From Sphingomonas phyllosphaerae 5.2 (GTDB lineage Bacteria; Pseudomonadota; Alphaproteobacteria; Sphingomonadales; Sphingomonadaceae): DNA of 64,000 nt. Below are positions 54,111 to 62,352 of the stretch, one piece after another. Positions within the stretch are counted from its first letter, which is position 1, and every line of letters begins with the position of its first letter. The DNA lies in assembly GCF_000419605.1 (NCBI RefSeq), contig NZ_ATTI01000001.1:905501-969500 (forward strand), given 5' to 3'. The notes under the pieces are model-generated. The model ran no database searches and was not told the DNA's origin. It saw only the letters and a list, made by a program, of their open reading frames with translations. The position numbers were made by a program, and so were the translations under genes.

Positions 54111-54641
54111 ATGGGAACGTCCGTGAAGCAACGTTTACTGATCACCGCCGTTTGCGTTTTATCACTGCTAGCGCCGGCCGCTTCGGCGACGCTCAACGTG
54201 CCGGTCGCGGCGCGCGTCATGTCGTTCGTACAGCCAGCTCCCTCGGGGATCATCCCGGTTGCCATCGTCTATCAAGTCGGAAATGCCGGTTCAGAGTTCG
54301 AAGCTTCCGAGATGGAGCACGCACTGGCGCGCAGTTCGGTCAGCGGTCAAGCGTCGATCCGCACGCGGCGTGTGCCGGTGTCGAACCTGTCGCAACTGTC
54401 GGGATCTCGCGCCGCCTTCGTCACCTCCGGATTGCGCAATTATCAAAGCGAACTTGCCGAGACCGCCAGCGCTCAGGCGATCCTGACGATAACGTCGGAC
54501 ACTGGCTGCGTCGTGGCGGGCCGATGCGTCGTGGGCATTTCCGAAGGTGCTAAGACGCAGATCGTCGTGAGTAGGGAGGCCGCGCGGCGAAGCAGGATCC
54601 GCTTTGGCTCGGCGTTCCTCATGCTCGTGAAGGAAATCTGA
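54111..54641 (+). CDS. YfiR-like (DUF4154) periplasmic protein
   Basis: 176 aa from the ATG at 54111; a TTG at 54102 and a GTG at 54123 are in the same frame. Signal peptide ending ASATLN. The YfiR-like fold is suggested by the order PSGIIPVAIVYQVGNAGSEF, RRVPVSNLSQLSGSRAAFVTSG, AQAILTITSDTGCVVAGRCVVGISEGAKTQIVVSREAARRSRIRFGSAFLMLV. YfiR-like proteins are periplasmic partners that restrain a membrane sensor, often a diguanylate cyclase. The stop is 3 bp before the receptor GTG start. No cyclase is nearby; the paralogous unit is linked to a chemoreceptor instead. Confidence 0.75.
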   Translation: MGTSVKQRLLITAVCVLSLLAPAASATLNVPVAARVMSFVQPAPSGIIPVAIVYQVGNAGSEFEASEMEHALARSSVSGQASIRTRRVPVSNLSQLSGSRAAFVTSGLRNYQSELAETASAQAILTITSDTGCVVAGRCVVGISEGAKTQIVVSREAARRSRIRFGSAFLMLVKEI

Positions 54642-54644
54642 TCC

Positions 54645-56696
54645 GTGCGCTCGTTCCGAATCCTGCTAGCCTCCACGCTGGCCGTCGTCGCGCCCGCCGT
54701 CGGGGTCGATGCGCAGATTGTAGACTATGCTGCCTTAAATGAAGCATTCGGCGAGCCCATCACCACCAGCGTAACAGGTAAGCCACAGCGCGCTACAGAA
54801 GCGCCTGCCTCGGTCACAATCATCACCAGTGAAGAGATCGCCCGCTCGCCCGCAAGAAACGTCCCCGATCTGTTGAAGGCGCAGGTGGGCGTCGACGTGA
54901 ACCGCTGGACAGCCGGTCAAAGTGACGTGGCGATCCGCGGTGGTGTGCAAACCTATAATGCGCGCCTGCTGGTGCTCGTTGATGGCAGGCAGGTGTACCT
55001 TGACCATTACGGCATGACGAACTGGAATCTTCTGGGTGTCCAGCTCGATGAGATTCAGCAGATCGAGCTCGTACGCGGGCCGGCAAGCGCCTTATTCGGG
55101 TTCAACGCAGCGAGCGGCGTCGTCAATATCGTCACGAAGCGTTCGGGCACCGACACGCGCTTCGCTGCGCGCGCTGAGGGCGGAACGCACGGCTATGCGC
55201 GGCTGAGCGCAACGGCCGCGCTGCCGCTGACTCCCGATATCGGTTTACGCTTGTCGGCCGGGCATCAGGAGGAAGACGAACGCCGGATCCCGTCGCGCCT
55301 CTACCAGCCGCCCTTTACGCGCGGCGTCGGAGCCGACCAACTCAGCGGGACGTTGTTCGTTCAAGCCGGGGCCCGGACGTCCATAGAGCTGAATGGCGGA
55401 CTTGGCGGTAACCGCCAGCTCGAGTTCCTTCCCAGTCAGATTCTCACCGAACAGCGGTTCCGCAACCAGACGTTGGGCGTGCTGGTCAATCACGACACGT
55501 CTTGGGGCAGCCTAAGCGCGCGCAGCTACACGAACTGGCTGCAGGCCGATTATGGCGTCACCACTCCGGTCACCGATCCGTATAGCGCCGTCGCGGACCT
55601 GCGCGCGCGCAACCGTATATCGGTCAGCGCGGGCTCCGCTCTGGTACGACTGGGCGCAATCGGCAGCGCCCGCGTCGGCGTAGAATATCGCGACAGTCAG
55701 CTGTCATCCGAGCGGCTGTACTCGATGCGGATTGGCTACAAGGTCGCAGCGCTCAGCGGGATGCTCGATTTGCATCCGACTGATCGGGTGGCGCTGACCG
55801 GCGCGGCACGGGTCGACAGCCTGTGGCTGAAGCAGGGCGGGGCAATCCTTGCGCCGCAGATCGACCCGACCGCGGCCTATGACCGTACCATCACGCCGGT
55901 CAGCTTCAACGTCGCAGGTTCGGTGCAGATCGGTGAGACCGGTCGCTTGCGCGTCAATGGCGGGCGCGGGTTGCAGCTCCCGTCGCTGATCGACCTTGGC
56001 CTTCACGTCGCTATTCCGGCGCCTGACGTCCCGGTACCGGTCTACCTCGTCGGCGATCCTCGCTTGTTGCCCGTGCAGGTGGACAGCCTGGAAGCAGGCT
56101 ATTCGCAGGGCTTCGGCTCAGGGCTGCGCATGGATGTGACCTTGTTCTACACCCGGGTCGACCGGTTGATCGCCTCGCCCGGGGGCGCGGTCGATGTGAC
56201 GCTGGCGTTTACGCCCGAGCCAGTGGCTGTCGCCCGCTTCGCCAATGTCGGTGCCTATACCAGCCAGGGTATCGAGCTGGCGGCAAGCGGGCGCGTCCAG
56301 TCCAAAATCGGCTGGTCGGCCAATTACAGTCTTACCCGGGTTGACGAGAACATCCCCGCAAACCGTGATGCTGCTTATTACGCGCTGTTCCCCAAGGCGG
56401 CGACGCCGCGCCACCGCGCTAACGTAACCGCGGATTACGCGAATGACACATGGTCCGCCGCTGTAATGACACATCTGGCGACGTCCAGCCGCCAGAGTAG
56501 CTTCCTGCCGGATACAAACCTCATTTCAATCGAGGTTCCAGCGTCGATCAGCGTCGACGCCAAGCTGACACGTGCGATGGGAACACGGGTCGAAATCTAT
56601 GTGGCCGGTGAGAACCTGAGCGCGGCACGAGGTGTTTATGCCTCGCCCATCCCAGCTGATCGTCGCATACGCGTGGGCGTTAGTGCCCGGCTCTAA
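54645..56696 (+). CDS. TonB-dependent receptor linked to YfiR-like protein
   Basis: 683 aa from a GTG at 54645. Signal peptide to about residue 23 (VVAPAVGVDAQ), plug with TGKPQRATEAPASVTIITSEEIARSPARNVPDLLKAQVGVDVNRW, LVLVDGRQVYLDHYGMTNWN and IQQIELVRGPASALFGFNAASGVVNIVTK, barrel to the end with ENLSAARGVYASPIPADRRI. The SALFG(F)NAASGVVNIVTK and HYGMTNW features recall vitamin B12/haem-type and siderophore receptors. Its downstream neighbour is lost to an IS481 fragment, where the paralogous unit has a chemoreceptor. Confidence 0.92.
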   Translation: MRSFRILLASTLAVVAPAVGVDAQIVDYAALNEAFGEPITTSVTGKPQRATEAPASVTIITSEEIARSPARNVPDLLKAQVGVDVNRWTAGQSDVAIRGGVQTYNARLLVLVDGRQVYLDHYGMTNWNLLGVQLDEIQQIELVRGPASALFGFNAASGVVNIVTKRSGTDTRFAARAEGGTHGYARLSATAALPLTPDIGLRLSAGHQEEDERRIPSRLYQPPFTRGVGADQLSGTLFVQAGARTSIELNGGLGGNRQLEFLPSQILTEQRFRNQTLGVLVNHDTSWGSLSARSYTNWLQADYGVTTPVTDPYSAVADLRARNRISVSAGSALVRLGAIGSARVGVEYRDSQLSSERLYSMRIGYKVAALSGMLDLHPTDRVALTGAARVDSLWLKQGGAILAPQIDPTAAYDRTITPVSFNVAGSVQIGETGRLRVNGGRGLQLPSLIDLGLHVAIPAPDVPVPVYLVGDPRLLPVQVDSLEAGYSQGFGSGLRMDVTLFYTRVDRLIASPGGAVDVTLAFTPEPVAVARFANVGAYTSQGIELAASGRVQSKIGWSANYSLTRVDENIPANRDAAYYALFPKAATPRHRANVTADYANDTWSAAVMTHLATSSRQSSFLPDTNLISIEVPASISVDAKLTRAMGTRVEIYVAGENLSAARGVYASPIPADRRIRVGVSARL

Positions 56697-56736
56697 AGAT
56701 CGCCGGGCGGTGCCAGACCGTCCTGCGGCGTGACGA

Positions 56737-56949
56737 TCATGTCAGATACGCCTCGGACAAGGTCGTTGAACGAGGGGCCTTCGGCCCGGTCTTCAGATCC
56801 TCTACGGTTGCCCTTTTACGCCACTTCGCCACCGTCTTCGGGTTGATCCCCAACTCACGGCTCAGCGTCGCGAGCGAAGCTTGCGATCGCTGTATTGCTG
56901 CTCGGACGGCGTGCGTGGTCGTGGCGCACCCATGACGTACCTGTCCCAT
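56737..56949 (-). pseudogene. IS481-family transposase fragment (N-terminus)
   Basis: About 70 aa beginning MGQVRHGCATTTHAVRAAI, then ASLATLSRELGINPKTVAKW, then KTGPKAPRSTTLS and an early stop. It is the HTH-like N-terminus of IS481 transposases, which normally run to over 300 aa with a DDE core. Here the core is missing, so it is a remnant. It lies just after the TonB receptor, on the opposite strand. Confidence 0.8.
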
Positions 56950-57295
56950 ACGGATCCCTTCCATTCCAAAAAGAGGATCGCACCATCAAACCGTGGGATC
57001 AAACACCTAGCGAGTGACGCACCGTTTGCTTTCCATTCGAACCAGACGCCTACCGCTCGGCCAAGGTCTACATGCGCGAGATCGTCCGACCCGACCTGTT
57101 CGGACATATCGGGTGGGCCGAACTGACTAGGCGTGCAGAAGTCGGTGCTGCAGATCGCTTCACCCGCTCGCCGCTAGTGCCCCGACAAGGGCTGGTCTTC
57201 TGCCCCGCGTTAGCCATCTCGGTCAGGTGGCGTTAAACGACGGGTATGATCGAAGCCCGTATGAATCCGCGCGTCTTTTGGGGAGCGTCCGCCGT
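56950..57295. other. Unassigned stretch between IS481 remnant and IS6 copy 2
   Basis: About 345 bp. One plus-strand frame around 57050-57120 reads YRSAKVYMREIVRPDLFGHI and may be the remnant of an unidentified gene cut by the IS6 insertion. No family recognised. Confidence 0.35.
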
Positions 57296-58136
57296 GGCAT
57301 CGTCAAACCAAATGCACCTGCTGGTAATCGGGTGATGCTGGGGTAGAGCGGGCCATGCCACGCCCGCGCAAGCCAGCCAGCCCGTTTCGCTACTTCAACT
57401 CGTCGCCTGAGGTGATCCGGCTGGTGGTGCTGATGTACGTGCGCTTCCCGCTGAGCCTGCGGAACGTGGAGGACCTGCTGTTCGAGCGCGGGATCGACAT
57501 CTGCCACGAGACGGTCAGATTGTGGTGGAACAGGTTCGGCCCGCTGTTCGCCGGCGACATCCGCCGGCAGCGGGTAAGCCGGATGCGCGGCTTTCGTCAC
57601 TGGCGCTGGCACCTGGACGAGATGTACGTGAAGCTGAACGGCGAGATGGTCTACCTGTGGCGCGCTGTCGATCACGAGGGTGAGGTGCTGGAAAGCTACG
57701 TCACCAAAAGCCGCGACAAGGCAGCCGCACTCGCGTTCATGAAAAAGGCGTTGAAGCGGCATGGTTCGCCCGAGGCGATCACCACCGATGGCCTGCGCAG
57801 CTACCGCGCAGCGATGAACGAGCTTGGCAACGCCGATAAGCAGCAGACCGCTCGCTGGGCGAACAACCGGGTGGAAAACAGCCACCTGCCGTTCCGACGA
57901 CGAGAGCGGGCAATGCAGCGGTTCCGGCAGATGAAGACGCTGCAGAAGTTCGCCTCTGTCCACGCCAACGTCCACAACCACTTCAGCCTGGAGCGCCACC
58001 TCATCGATCGACAGACCTACCGCGAACGACGCTCCGCCGCGCTGGCGGAGTGGCAGGTGCTTGCCAGCTAGGCTGCGACCTTCAAAGACCGACGTGCATC
58101 GTGTGGAGAGCGGTTCGCATTAGACTGACAGCACCC
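57296..58136 (+). mobile_element. IS6-family insertion sequence, copy 2
   Basis: Left end ggcatcgtcaaaccaaatgc and right end ttagactgacagcaccc as in copies 1 and 3. Same orientation as copy 3, so the two frame a composite-transposon-like segment. Left flank ends gtccgccgt, right flank begins gtcgaagcc: no target duplication. Its right end cuts a Gfo/Idh-type gene. Confidence 0.88.
57355..58071 (+). CDS. IS6-family DDE transposase (copy 2)
   Basis: 238 aa, starting MPRPRKPASPFRYF. Catalytic residues as in copy 1 (Asp88, Asp145, Glu174). It differs from copy 1 at scattered sites, including Arg79 and the NADKQQTARWANNR segment. Intact. Confidence 0.95.
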   Translation: MPRPRKPASPFRYFNSSPEVIRLVVLMYVRFPLSLRNVEDLLFERGIDICHETVRLWWNRFGPLFAGDIRRQRVSRMRGFRHWRWHLDEMYVKLNGEMVYLWRAVDHEGEVLESYVTKSRDKAAALAFMKKALKRHGSPEAITTDGLRSYRAAMNELGNADKQQTARWANNRVENSHLPFRRRERAMQRFRQMKTLQKFASVHANVHNHFSLERHLIDRQTYRERRSAALAEWQVLAS

Positions 58137-58766
58137 GTCGAAGCCATGAAGCTGATGAAGGCAGGGGCGGTTGGTGACATTCGGCTTGTTCGCACTGAGC
58201 AGTCCTATCGCATGGGACCGACCGGCCCAGGAGAAAACTGGCGAGCGAGCCGAGCGCTGGCAGGCGGCGGTCCGCTGGAAGATTATGGCATCTATGGGCT
58301 GCAATCTGCGCTCTACCTGATCGGCGAGATGCCGGAGAGCATCAGCGCCACCGCCTTCCGACCCGCAGGCGATCCGCGCTTTGCAGAAATCTTTGCCCAT
58401 GTCGCATCACAGTGGCGGTTCCCGTCGGGGGCCGTTGCGCACCTGGCGACGTCCTACGATTCTGCCGGTACCAATTTCGCGCACGTGCGGGGCACTGATG
58501 GCGTTCTCATCATGGATCCGGCGACCGGCTACTCGGGGCATAAGATGCGCATCGAAGGTCGCAACGCCCGCGAACTCACGCCAGGCGATCCTGGCGGCCA
58601 GTTCGCGGGCCAGCTCGACCACTTCGCGGATGCGGTTCGCGACAACGCCGCCATTCGCACGCCCGGGGAGATGGGCTTACGTGATCTGCGGTTGATCGAA
58701 GCCATCTATGCCGCAGCGGCAGCAGGAAAAACGGTGATGCTTGCTCCGGACGGCACAATGCGATGA
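58130..58766 (+). pseudogene. 5'-truncated Gfo/Idh/MocA-family oxidoreductase
   Basis: The frame opens at the IS6 right end and runs VEAMKLMKAGAVGDIRLVRTEQSYR, then NWRASRALAGGGPLEDYGIYGLQSALYLIGEMPESISATAF, ending KTVMLAPDGTMR. The G-G-x-L-x-D-x-G-I/x-H-like GGPLEDYGIYGL segment and the beta-sheet C-terminal domain are those of Gfo/Idh/MocA sugar dehydrogenases. The N-terminal NAD-binding Rossmann domain (about 120 residues) is absent, removed at the IS6 junction, so the protein should not be active. Confidence 0.8.
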
Positions 58767-58769
58767 TCG

Positions 58770-59148
58770 GGGCCGTCAGACCAAATGCACTGATTAGGAA
58801 AGGGGCTGTGGTGGGTTGGCGTGGTCTTGTCAAATCAATGTATTGACGCTTGCCAGAGCCGTGCAGGGTGGGCAGAGTCGAGCACTTAAGCTATTTCTGC
58901 TATGCCGTCGGTGCTGTGAACTGGTCATATTAGAGGTTGAAACCCGCCATCGATCAAATGTGGGGAGTTGCTTTGGCAGCACTTCGACAATCCCATCAGT
59001 CTGGGATGAACCCCAATCGATGGACATACGCAGCGTGAATCATGCGCCGCCGCGTCGGCGGAGCGGCAATCGCTCGTCAGCTGAAGGTCGCCGTTAAAGA
59101 CCGAACTGGATTGTGTGGCGAGCAGTTGGAGTTAGACTGACAGCACCC
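58770..59148 (+). mobile_element. Internally deleted, degenerate IS6 relic
   Basis: About 380 bp with recognisable IS6 ends. The left end reads ggccgtcagaccaaatgcac; the right part reads gctcgtcagctgaaggtcgc then gttagactgacagcaccc, including a trace of the transposase 3' end (gccgcgtcggcggagcggca). The transposase body is gone. It starts immediately after the Gfo/Idh stop. Confidence 0.7.
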
Positions 59149-59441
59149 TCCTGAATCATCAACCCAACGACAAGCGTTCAATTAGATGTACAGCCGTTGT
59201 CGCATGACCGGGGCGCAACCCGCGCTGGCCCCGGCTATGGGGGTAGAGGTATCTTTTCCGCCCGATCCACGATCCTGCACGCAGGCCCGGCCCTTGGCTG
59301 CAGATGCGCGCCAGATGGAAGCATACAAGCGCTCAACCGCCGCAGATATGGTTAACCTGTCTCAGGCCGCGACTATAAGGCCGGTCGTGGGGTGAGGCTT
59401 GTTATCGGGGGATAGCAGGCGCGGGAGGGAAGTGAATCAAC
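59149..59441. other. Upstream region of the GH26-RTX gene
   Basis: About 290 bp without a supported gene; likely promoter region of the glycosidase. Confidence 0.35.
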
Positions 59442-61325
59442 ATGTTGACGTCGATCTACAACGCTTTCAGCGTTTTCGATTACTTGGGTGATCAATCGTG
59501 GGCCGGCGGCCGGATCGACGCGGTCCAGCTTCATGGCGGCACGGCGGGCTGGAGCGACTGGCTCTCGTCGGTCAAGTGGCAGGCGGACATGTTCGCAGAG
59601 CAGGACGTGTCGATCATGTGGTCGATACCGCTGATCCCGTACGGCGCGACGCTTGGCCAGGCCGGTGCGGGCAAGTATGACGCCAAGTTCCTGGAAATGG
59701 CCAAAAAATTAGCAGCTTCTTCCGAAGGCGATAGTCAGATCTACGTCCGGTTGGGCTGGGAGTTTAACGGTAAGAATTGGAACTCCTCATCCGCGGTCGG
59801 GAATACAGACGGTTATGTTGCGGCCTTCCGTAAATTCGTCGACATTGCGCGCAGCGTTTCGGACAAGTTTGTGTTCGAGTGGTGCCCCGCGATGGACACG
59901 TGGGACATGAACCCTGAGGCCGCCTACCCCGGCGACAATTACGTCGATGTGATCGGCGTGGACATGTATTACAACACTGCCTGGCACGACAAGGATGGTG
60001 CGCGAGCATTCGACTGGATGATTGAGCAGCGATATGGTCTGCAATGGCAGCAGGATTTCGCCGCTGCCCACGGCAAGCAGACCGCGATCGGCGAATGGGG
60101 TCTGAACAGCGACAATCCGCAATTCGTGACGCTAGCCATGCAGTGGATGGCCGACCATGACATGGTCTACCAGAACTACTGGGAGTCAAACGCGGCATTC
60201 AAGGGCGACTTGAGCAGCGGGCAGTACAGGAACGCAGCCGCCGCATACCTGACGATGCTGGATAGGATATCTGCCACGATCGTCTCTGCCACTGATCGCG
60301 CACTTGGTGACAGCGACGTGGCGCTGACGCTCACCGGCGCGGCGATCCGCGGATCGGGCAACGCGCTCGACAACGTCATCACGGGCAACGCGCGCAACAA
60401 TGACCTTTTCGGTGCGGCGGGCAACGACGAGATGTACGGCGGTGCAGGCGACGATCGGCTGGACGGCGGCAACGGCGCCGACGCCTTGGTGGGCGGCACC
60501 GGCAACGACACCTATGTCGTAGACGATCGCAGCGACCGCGTGATCGAGCGCGACGGTGAAGGCGTGGATACGGTCTTTGCCGAGGTTGATTATACAATAG
60601 GCGACTATGTTGAGAACTTGTTCCTGGTGACCGGGGCGAGCGAGGGCACTGGCAACGCTCTGAACAACCACCTGTACGGCACCAACTTCGGCGACACGCT
60701 GTCGGGTCTGGACGGCAACGACTTGCTGAAGGGCTGGGCTGGTGACGACAAGCTGTATGGCGGCGGGGGAAATGACCGGCTCGAGGGTGCCGAGGGCGAT
60801 GACTACCTGGACGGCGGGACCGCAGCCGACACGCTGTACGGCGGCATGGGCAACGACACCTTCGTGGTCGACAATGTCGGCGACCTGGTACGCGAGTTCA
60901 ACAGTGCCGGACGGGGCGGTGTGGACACAGTCTTCTCGTCGATCAACTATACGCTGGCCCGGAACGTCGAGAACCTGACCCTGACCGGATCGGCGATCAA
61001 CGCTACGGGCAACGAGCTGGCCAACGTCATGCACGGCAACGCGCTGGACAACGTCATCATCGGCCGCGCTGGTAACGACATGCTGTGGGGCGACGGCGGC
61101 GCGGACGTCTTCGCGTTTGCCAAGGGTTCGGGCAAGGACGTGATCGTCGACTTCGCGTGGGGCGACAGCATCGACATCAGCTCCTGGCACTTCGACGCGG
61201 CTCCGTCACTGAGCAGCGTCAGCGGCGGCACGCTAATCGACCTTGGTCTGGGCGACACAATCCTGGTGCAAGGCGTCACCGCCGATCAACTCACGTTCTA
61301 TGACGGCAGCTTCGGCTTAAACTGA
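59442..61325 (+). CDS. Secreted glycoside hydrolase (GH26-like) with RTX calcium repeats
   Basis: 627 aa. Residues 1-275 form a TIM-barrel-like domain: acid/base candidate Glu107 in RLGWEFNGKNW and nucleophile candidate Glu218 in AIGEWGLNSDN, the pattern of beta-mannanase-type GH26 enzymes. There is no N-terminal signal peptide. Residues 300-560 carry RTX hemolysin-type repeats (GNDEMYGGAGDDRLDGG, GGTGNDTYVVDD), which bind calcium and mark type I secretion substrates; the last 60 residues hold the export signal (DGSFGLN end). No ABC exporter is nearby. The protein would degrade a polysaccharide outside the cell. Flanked by IS6 copies on both sides. Confidence 0.82.
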   Translation: MLTSIYNAFSVFDYLGDQSWAGGRIDAVQLHGGTAGWSDWLSSVKWQADMFAEQDVSIMWSIPLIPYGATLGQAGAGKYDAKFLEMAKKLAASSEGDSQIYVRLGWEFNGKNWNSSSAVGNTDGYVAAFRKFVDIARSVSDKFVFEWCPAMDTWDMNPEAAYPGDNYVDVIGVDMYYNTAWHDKDGARAFDWMIEQRYGLQWQQDFAAAHGKQTAIGEWGLNSDNPQFVTLAMQWMADHDMVYQNYWESNAAFKGDLSSGQYRNAAAAYLTMLDRISATIVSATDRALGDSDVALTLTGAAIRGSGNALDNVITGNARNNDLFGAAGNDEMYGGAGDDRLDGGNGADALVGGTGNDTYVVDDRSDRVIERDGEGVDTVFAEVDYTIGDYVENLFLVTGASEGTGNALNNHLYGTNFGDTLSGLDGNDLLKGWAGDDKLYGGGGNDRLEGAEGDDYLDGGTAADTLYGGMGNDTFVVDNVGDLVREFNSAGRGGVDTVFSSINYTLARNVENLTLTGSAINATGNELANVMHGNALDNVIIGRAGNDMLWGDGGADVFAFAKGSGKDVIVDFAWGDSIDISSWHFDAAPSLSSVSGGTLIDLGLGDTILVQGVTADQLTFYDGSFGLN

Positions 61326-61335
61326 TCCGCCACGG

Positions 61336-61405
61336 GTTCCGCTAAACCAATCACAATGGCTGCAATTAGGTGATGCTGGGGTGGGGCCGGAACATGCCCC
61401 GCCCG
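61336..61405 (+). repeat. Partial IS6 left end, tandem to copy 3
   Basis: Reads like an IS6 left end up to the first codons of the transposase (ctaaaccaatcac, ggtgatgctggggt, atgccccgcccg), then directly joins the left end of copy 3 (ggcatcgtcaaacc). A second IS6 apparently inserted at the beginning of an older one. Confidence 0.65.
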
Positions 61406-62246
61406 GGCATCGTCAAACCAAATGCACCTGCTGGTAAATGGGTGATGGTGGGGTAGGGCGGGAGCATGCCCCGCCCGCGCAAGCCAGCCTCTCCGTTCCG
61501 CTACTTCAACTCGTCGCCGGAGGTGATCCGGCTGGTAGTGCTGATGTACGTGCGCTTTCCGCTAAGTTTGCGAAACGTCGAGGATCTGCTGTTCGAGCGC
61601 GGGATCGACATCTGCCATGAGACTGTGCGGTTGTGGTGGAACAGGTTCGGTCCGCTGTTTGCGGGCGACATCCGTCGGCAGCGGGTAAGCCGGATGCGCG
61701 GCTTCCGACATTGGCGCTGGCACCTGGATGAGATGTACGTGAAGCTGAACGGCGAGATGGTCTACCTGTGGCGGGCGGTGGATCACGAGGGTGAGGTGCT
61801 GGAAAGCTACGTCACCCGCACCCGCGATAAGGCAGCGGCGCTTGCCTTCATGAAGAAGGCGCTGAAGCGCCACGGCTCACCGGAGGCGATCACCACCGAT
61901 GGCCTGCGCAGCTACCGCGCAGCGATGAACGAGCTTGGCAACGCCGAGAAGCAGGAGACCGCTCGCTGGGCGAACAACCGGGTGGAGAACAGCCACCTGC
62001 CGTTCCGACGACGAGAGAGGGCGATGTTGCGGTTCCGGCAGATGAAGACGCTGCAGAAGTTCGCCTCTGTCCACGCCAACGTCCACAACCACTTCAGCCT
62101 GGAGCGCCACCTCATCGATCGACAGACCTATCGGGAACGACGCTCCGCCGCACTGGCGGAGTGGCAGGCGCTCGTCAGCTGAACGCCGCCCTCAAAGACC
62201 GAATTGCATCGTGTAGAGACGGGTTCGCGTTAGACTGACAGCACCC
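61406..62246 (+). mobile_element. IS6-family insertion sequence, copy 3
   Basis: Ends as in copies 1 and 2: left ggcatcgtcaaaccaaatgc, right ttagactgacagcaccc. Same orientation as copies 1 and 2. Left flank ends atgccccgcccg (older IS6), right flank agccagaagat; no target duplication seen. Confidence 0.88.
61466..62182 (+). CDS. IS6-family DDE transposase (copy 3)
   Basis: 238 aa, starting MPRPRKPASPFRYF. DDE residues as in copy 1; differs mainly at TRTRDKAAAL and MLRFRQMKT. Intact, so the element is likely mobile. Confidence 0.95.
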   Translation: MPRPRKPASPFRYFNSSPEVIRLVVLMYVRFPLSLRNVEDLLFERGIDICHETVRLWWNRFGPLFAGDIRRQRVSRMRGFRHWRWHLDEMYVKLNGEMVYLWRAVDHEGEVLESYVTRTRDKAAALAFMKKALKRHGSPEAITTDGLRSYRAAMNELGNAEKQETARWANNRVENSHLPFRRRERAMLRFRQMKTLQKFASVHANVHNHFSLERHLIDRQTYRERRSAALAEWQALVS

Positions 62247-62352
62247 AGCCAGAAGATAACAGTGGCATCGTGACTTAGGCCGTTCTTGACATATATCTAT
62301 TACATATCATTGAGGCCGCAAAAGGTGGGCGGTTCCAGTGAGGGGCAGCAAG

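Noticed and set aside
62286..62314. Sigma-70 promoter (TTGACA ...) before the second chemoreceptor
   Set aside because: TTGACA is present, but no good -10 hexamer occurs at 16-18 bp spacing.
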